Origin: a virus | Reading direction: 5' to 3' (one strand) | Length of the DNA: 22,893 nucleotides | IMG/VR virus record: IMGVR_UViG_3300029319_000549 | Coordinates: 1 to 22,893 of that record | Shown: piece after piece, positions 21,899-22,893 of the stretch | Layout: each line of letters begins with the position of its first letter | Position numbering within the stretch: the stretch's first letter is position 1 | The notes under the pieces: generated by a model | The model's database searches: none | What the model saw: only the letters and a program-made list of their open reading frames with translations | What the model was told of the DNA's origin: nothing | Made by a program: the position numbers and the translations under genes

Positions 21899-22893
21899 TA
21901 CCAGCCGTTCCAGCATTACCAGGTTGGTTTTTACCAGCACGACCACCTGCACCTCTTCCATACTGCTGCATAAAGTATTGAATTCCACCTGTACCAGTGG
22001 TATTGTTATTACTAGTATTACCAGAGTTTCCACTATTGGTTAGTTGACAGTTCGTAGAACCTCCTCCTCCAGCACCAGGACCACCTGAACCAGTAGAGTA
22101 AGGAGATCCACCTCCACCATTTCCATAGGCAGTCTGTCCGTTTCCATGTGGATCGACGTATGACTGTCCACCACCAGGACCGTGATATCGGCTTCCACCA
22201 CCGCCACCACTACCAACTTGTACGTTAAAGTGATTACCCATCTCTGATGAGTTATAAAATCTAATTCCTAATCCACCAGCTCCAGCTCCACCACTTCTGG
22301 CACCCCATCTTCTTCCACCTGGACCAGAACCACCAGATGCACCACCACCACCTATCATAAAGCACCAGTATTTTTGTGTTCCTGATGAGACTGCAACACT
22401 ATTGGCACTGCTATTCCAGACTCGGAAGTTTGCATTAGCAGTACTGGAACCAGTTGGGCCTGGTGGTCCTGAACCACCACTCGGACCTTGAGGACCTTGA
22501 GGACCTGTTGAACCTTGAGGACCTGTTGGTCCTTGAGAACCTGTTTGACCCTTCTGTCCTTTAGCACCCTGACCACCTTGAGGACCTTGACTACCTTGAG
22601 GACCTTGAGGACCTGTTGAACCTGTATTTCCTGTTTGACCCTTCTGTCCTTTTGCTCCAGTAGAACCTTGAGGACCTTGACCACCTTGAGGACCTTGAGG
22701 ACCTGTTGAACCTGTATTTCCTGTCTGACCTTTTTGTCCTTTTGATCCAGTAGAACCTTGAGGACCTTGAGCACCTTGAGGACCAGTGTTACCTTGAGCA
22801 CCTTGAGGTCCTGTAGGACCTGTAGGACCACTTGAACCTCTAAGTTGATGGAATGGATCTCTTATGTAGAGGTAATTAGTACCTAAATTAGTC
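21876..22893 (-). CDS. Collagen-like and glycine-rich tail-fibre/adhesin protein, C-terminal part
   Basis: One open minus-strand frame enters from the right edge and ends at TAG 21876-21878; 338 residues are visible and the N-terminus is outside. After [13 protein letters not shown] come about 45 Gly-X-Y triplets ([15 protein letters not shown]), then [11 protein letters not shown] and [12 protein letters not shown], then a glycine-rich tip with [14 protein letters not shown] and [11 protein letters not shown], ending GIVFILEL. The collagen and glycine-rich parts are in one frame, so this is not two genes; the methionine at 22358 is internal. It contains three 90-base tandem repeats. By analogy with gp38-like adhesins the glycine-rich end may bind the receptor. 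Two oxygenase genes follow. Confidence 0.88.
   Translation of the reverse strand, partial: TNLGTNYLYIRDPFHQLRGSSGPTGPTGPQGAQGNTGPQGAQGPQGSTGSKGQKGQTGNTGSTGPQGPQGGQGPQGSTGAKGQKGQTGNTGSTGPQGPQGSQGPQGGQGAKGQKGQTGSQGPTGPQGSTGPQGPQGPSGGSGPPGPTGSSTANANFRVWNSSANSVAVSSGTQKYWCFMIGGGGASGGSGPGGRRWGARSGGAGAGGLGIRFYNSSEMGNHFNVQVGSGGGGGSRYHGPGGGQSYVDPHGNGQTAYGNGGGGSPYSTGSGGPGAGGGGSTNCQLTNSGNSGNTSNNNTTGTGGIQYFMQQYGRGAGGRAGKNQPGNAGTAGIVFILEL
22519..22788 (-). repeat. Three tandem 90-base repeats in collagen-coding region
   Basis: Copies of 90 bases begin near 22519, 22609 and 22699 and are recognised by GGACCTGTTG-type starts in the plus sequence. Each encodes 30 residues, ten Gly-X-Y triplets starting [10 protein letters not shown] or [10 protein letters not shown]. 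The two copies to the right are nearly identical; the left copy has diverged after the GQKGQTG part. Confidence 0.8.

Noticed and set aside
21876-22358. Separate 160-aa glycine-rich gene starting at the ATG at 22358
   Set aside because: The frame continues upstream without a stop through the collagen repeats to the window edge, so this methionine is internal.
22519-22788. CRISPR-like repeat array
   Set aside because: The 90-base units are contiguous coding repeats of ten Gly-X-Y triplets with no unique spacers.
22355-22831. 158-aa frame rich in Val-Leu-Lys
   Set aside because: It is an alternative frame of the Gly-X-Y repeats; the real frame is open from 22892 through to 21878.

Overview
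The window reads as part of the tail-fibre/adhesin region of an AT-rich marine T4-like myovirus, most likely a cyanophage or a pelagiphage; the host cannot be settled because no photosynthesis or other diagnostic host-derived gene is present. The phage assignment rests on several fibre-type proteins (two with collagen-like Gly-X-Y repeats, one ending in a tail-collar domain, one ending in an S74 chaperone/auto-protease domain, and two glycine-rich adhesin-like tips), T4-late-type TAAATA motifs, tightly packed genes with ATGA/TAATG overlaps, and many small orphan genes. Every supported gene is on the minus strand, so transcription runs from high to low coordinates. No gene-free stretch exceeds 300 bases, and I saw no tRNA, CRISPR array or insertion sequence.

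In transcription order: (1) the end of a collagen-plus-glycine-rich fibre entering from the right edge (21876-22893); (2) a 76-aa protein and two double-stranded beta-helix (DSBH) oxygenases (20338-21863); (3) a collagen-like fibre with a collar domain (19040-20323), followed by a third oxygenase (18525-19040); (4) two small orphans (17976-18479); (5) three large fibre genes of 1956, 762 and 352 aa (8680-17916); (6) a run of six genes, four of them Fe(II)/2-oxoglutarate-type enzymes (5443-8631); (7) a candidate restriction-modification pair, HNH-like nuclease plus adenine methyltransferase (3549-5373); (8) a coupled SF2 helicase - oxygenase - nucleotidyltransferase - methyltransferase operon (377-3526); (9) a tiny membrane peptide, a 46-aa protein and the start of a further gene (1-351).

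The most striking feature is eight DSBH-type (Fe(II)/2OG oxygenase-like) genes of several subtypes in about 20 kb, interleaved with collagen-like and glycine-rich fibre genes. Lysine in the collagen repeats sits only in the Y position, and two enzymes are prolyl-4-hydroxylase-like. The cluster may therefore post-translationally modify the phage's own adhesins; that is inference. A second pattern is that host-like promoters (four with TGCTATAAT) lie before the enzyme and small-gene blocks, while T4-late-like TAAATA motifs lie before fibre genes, which suggests different timing for the two groups.
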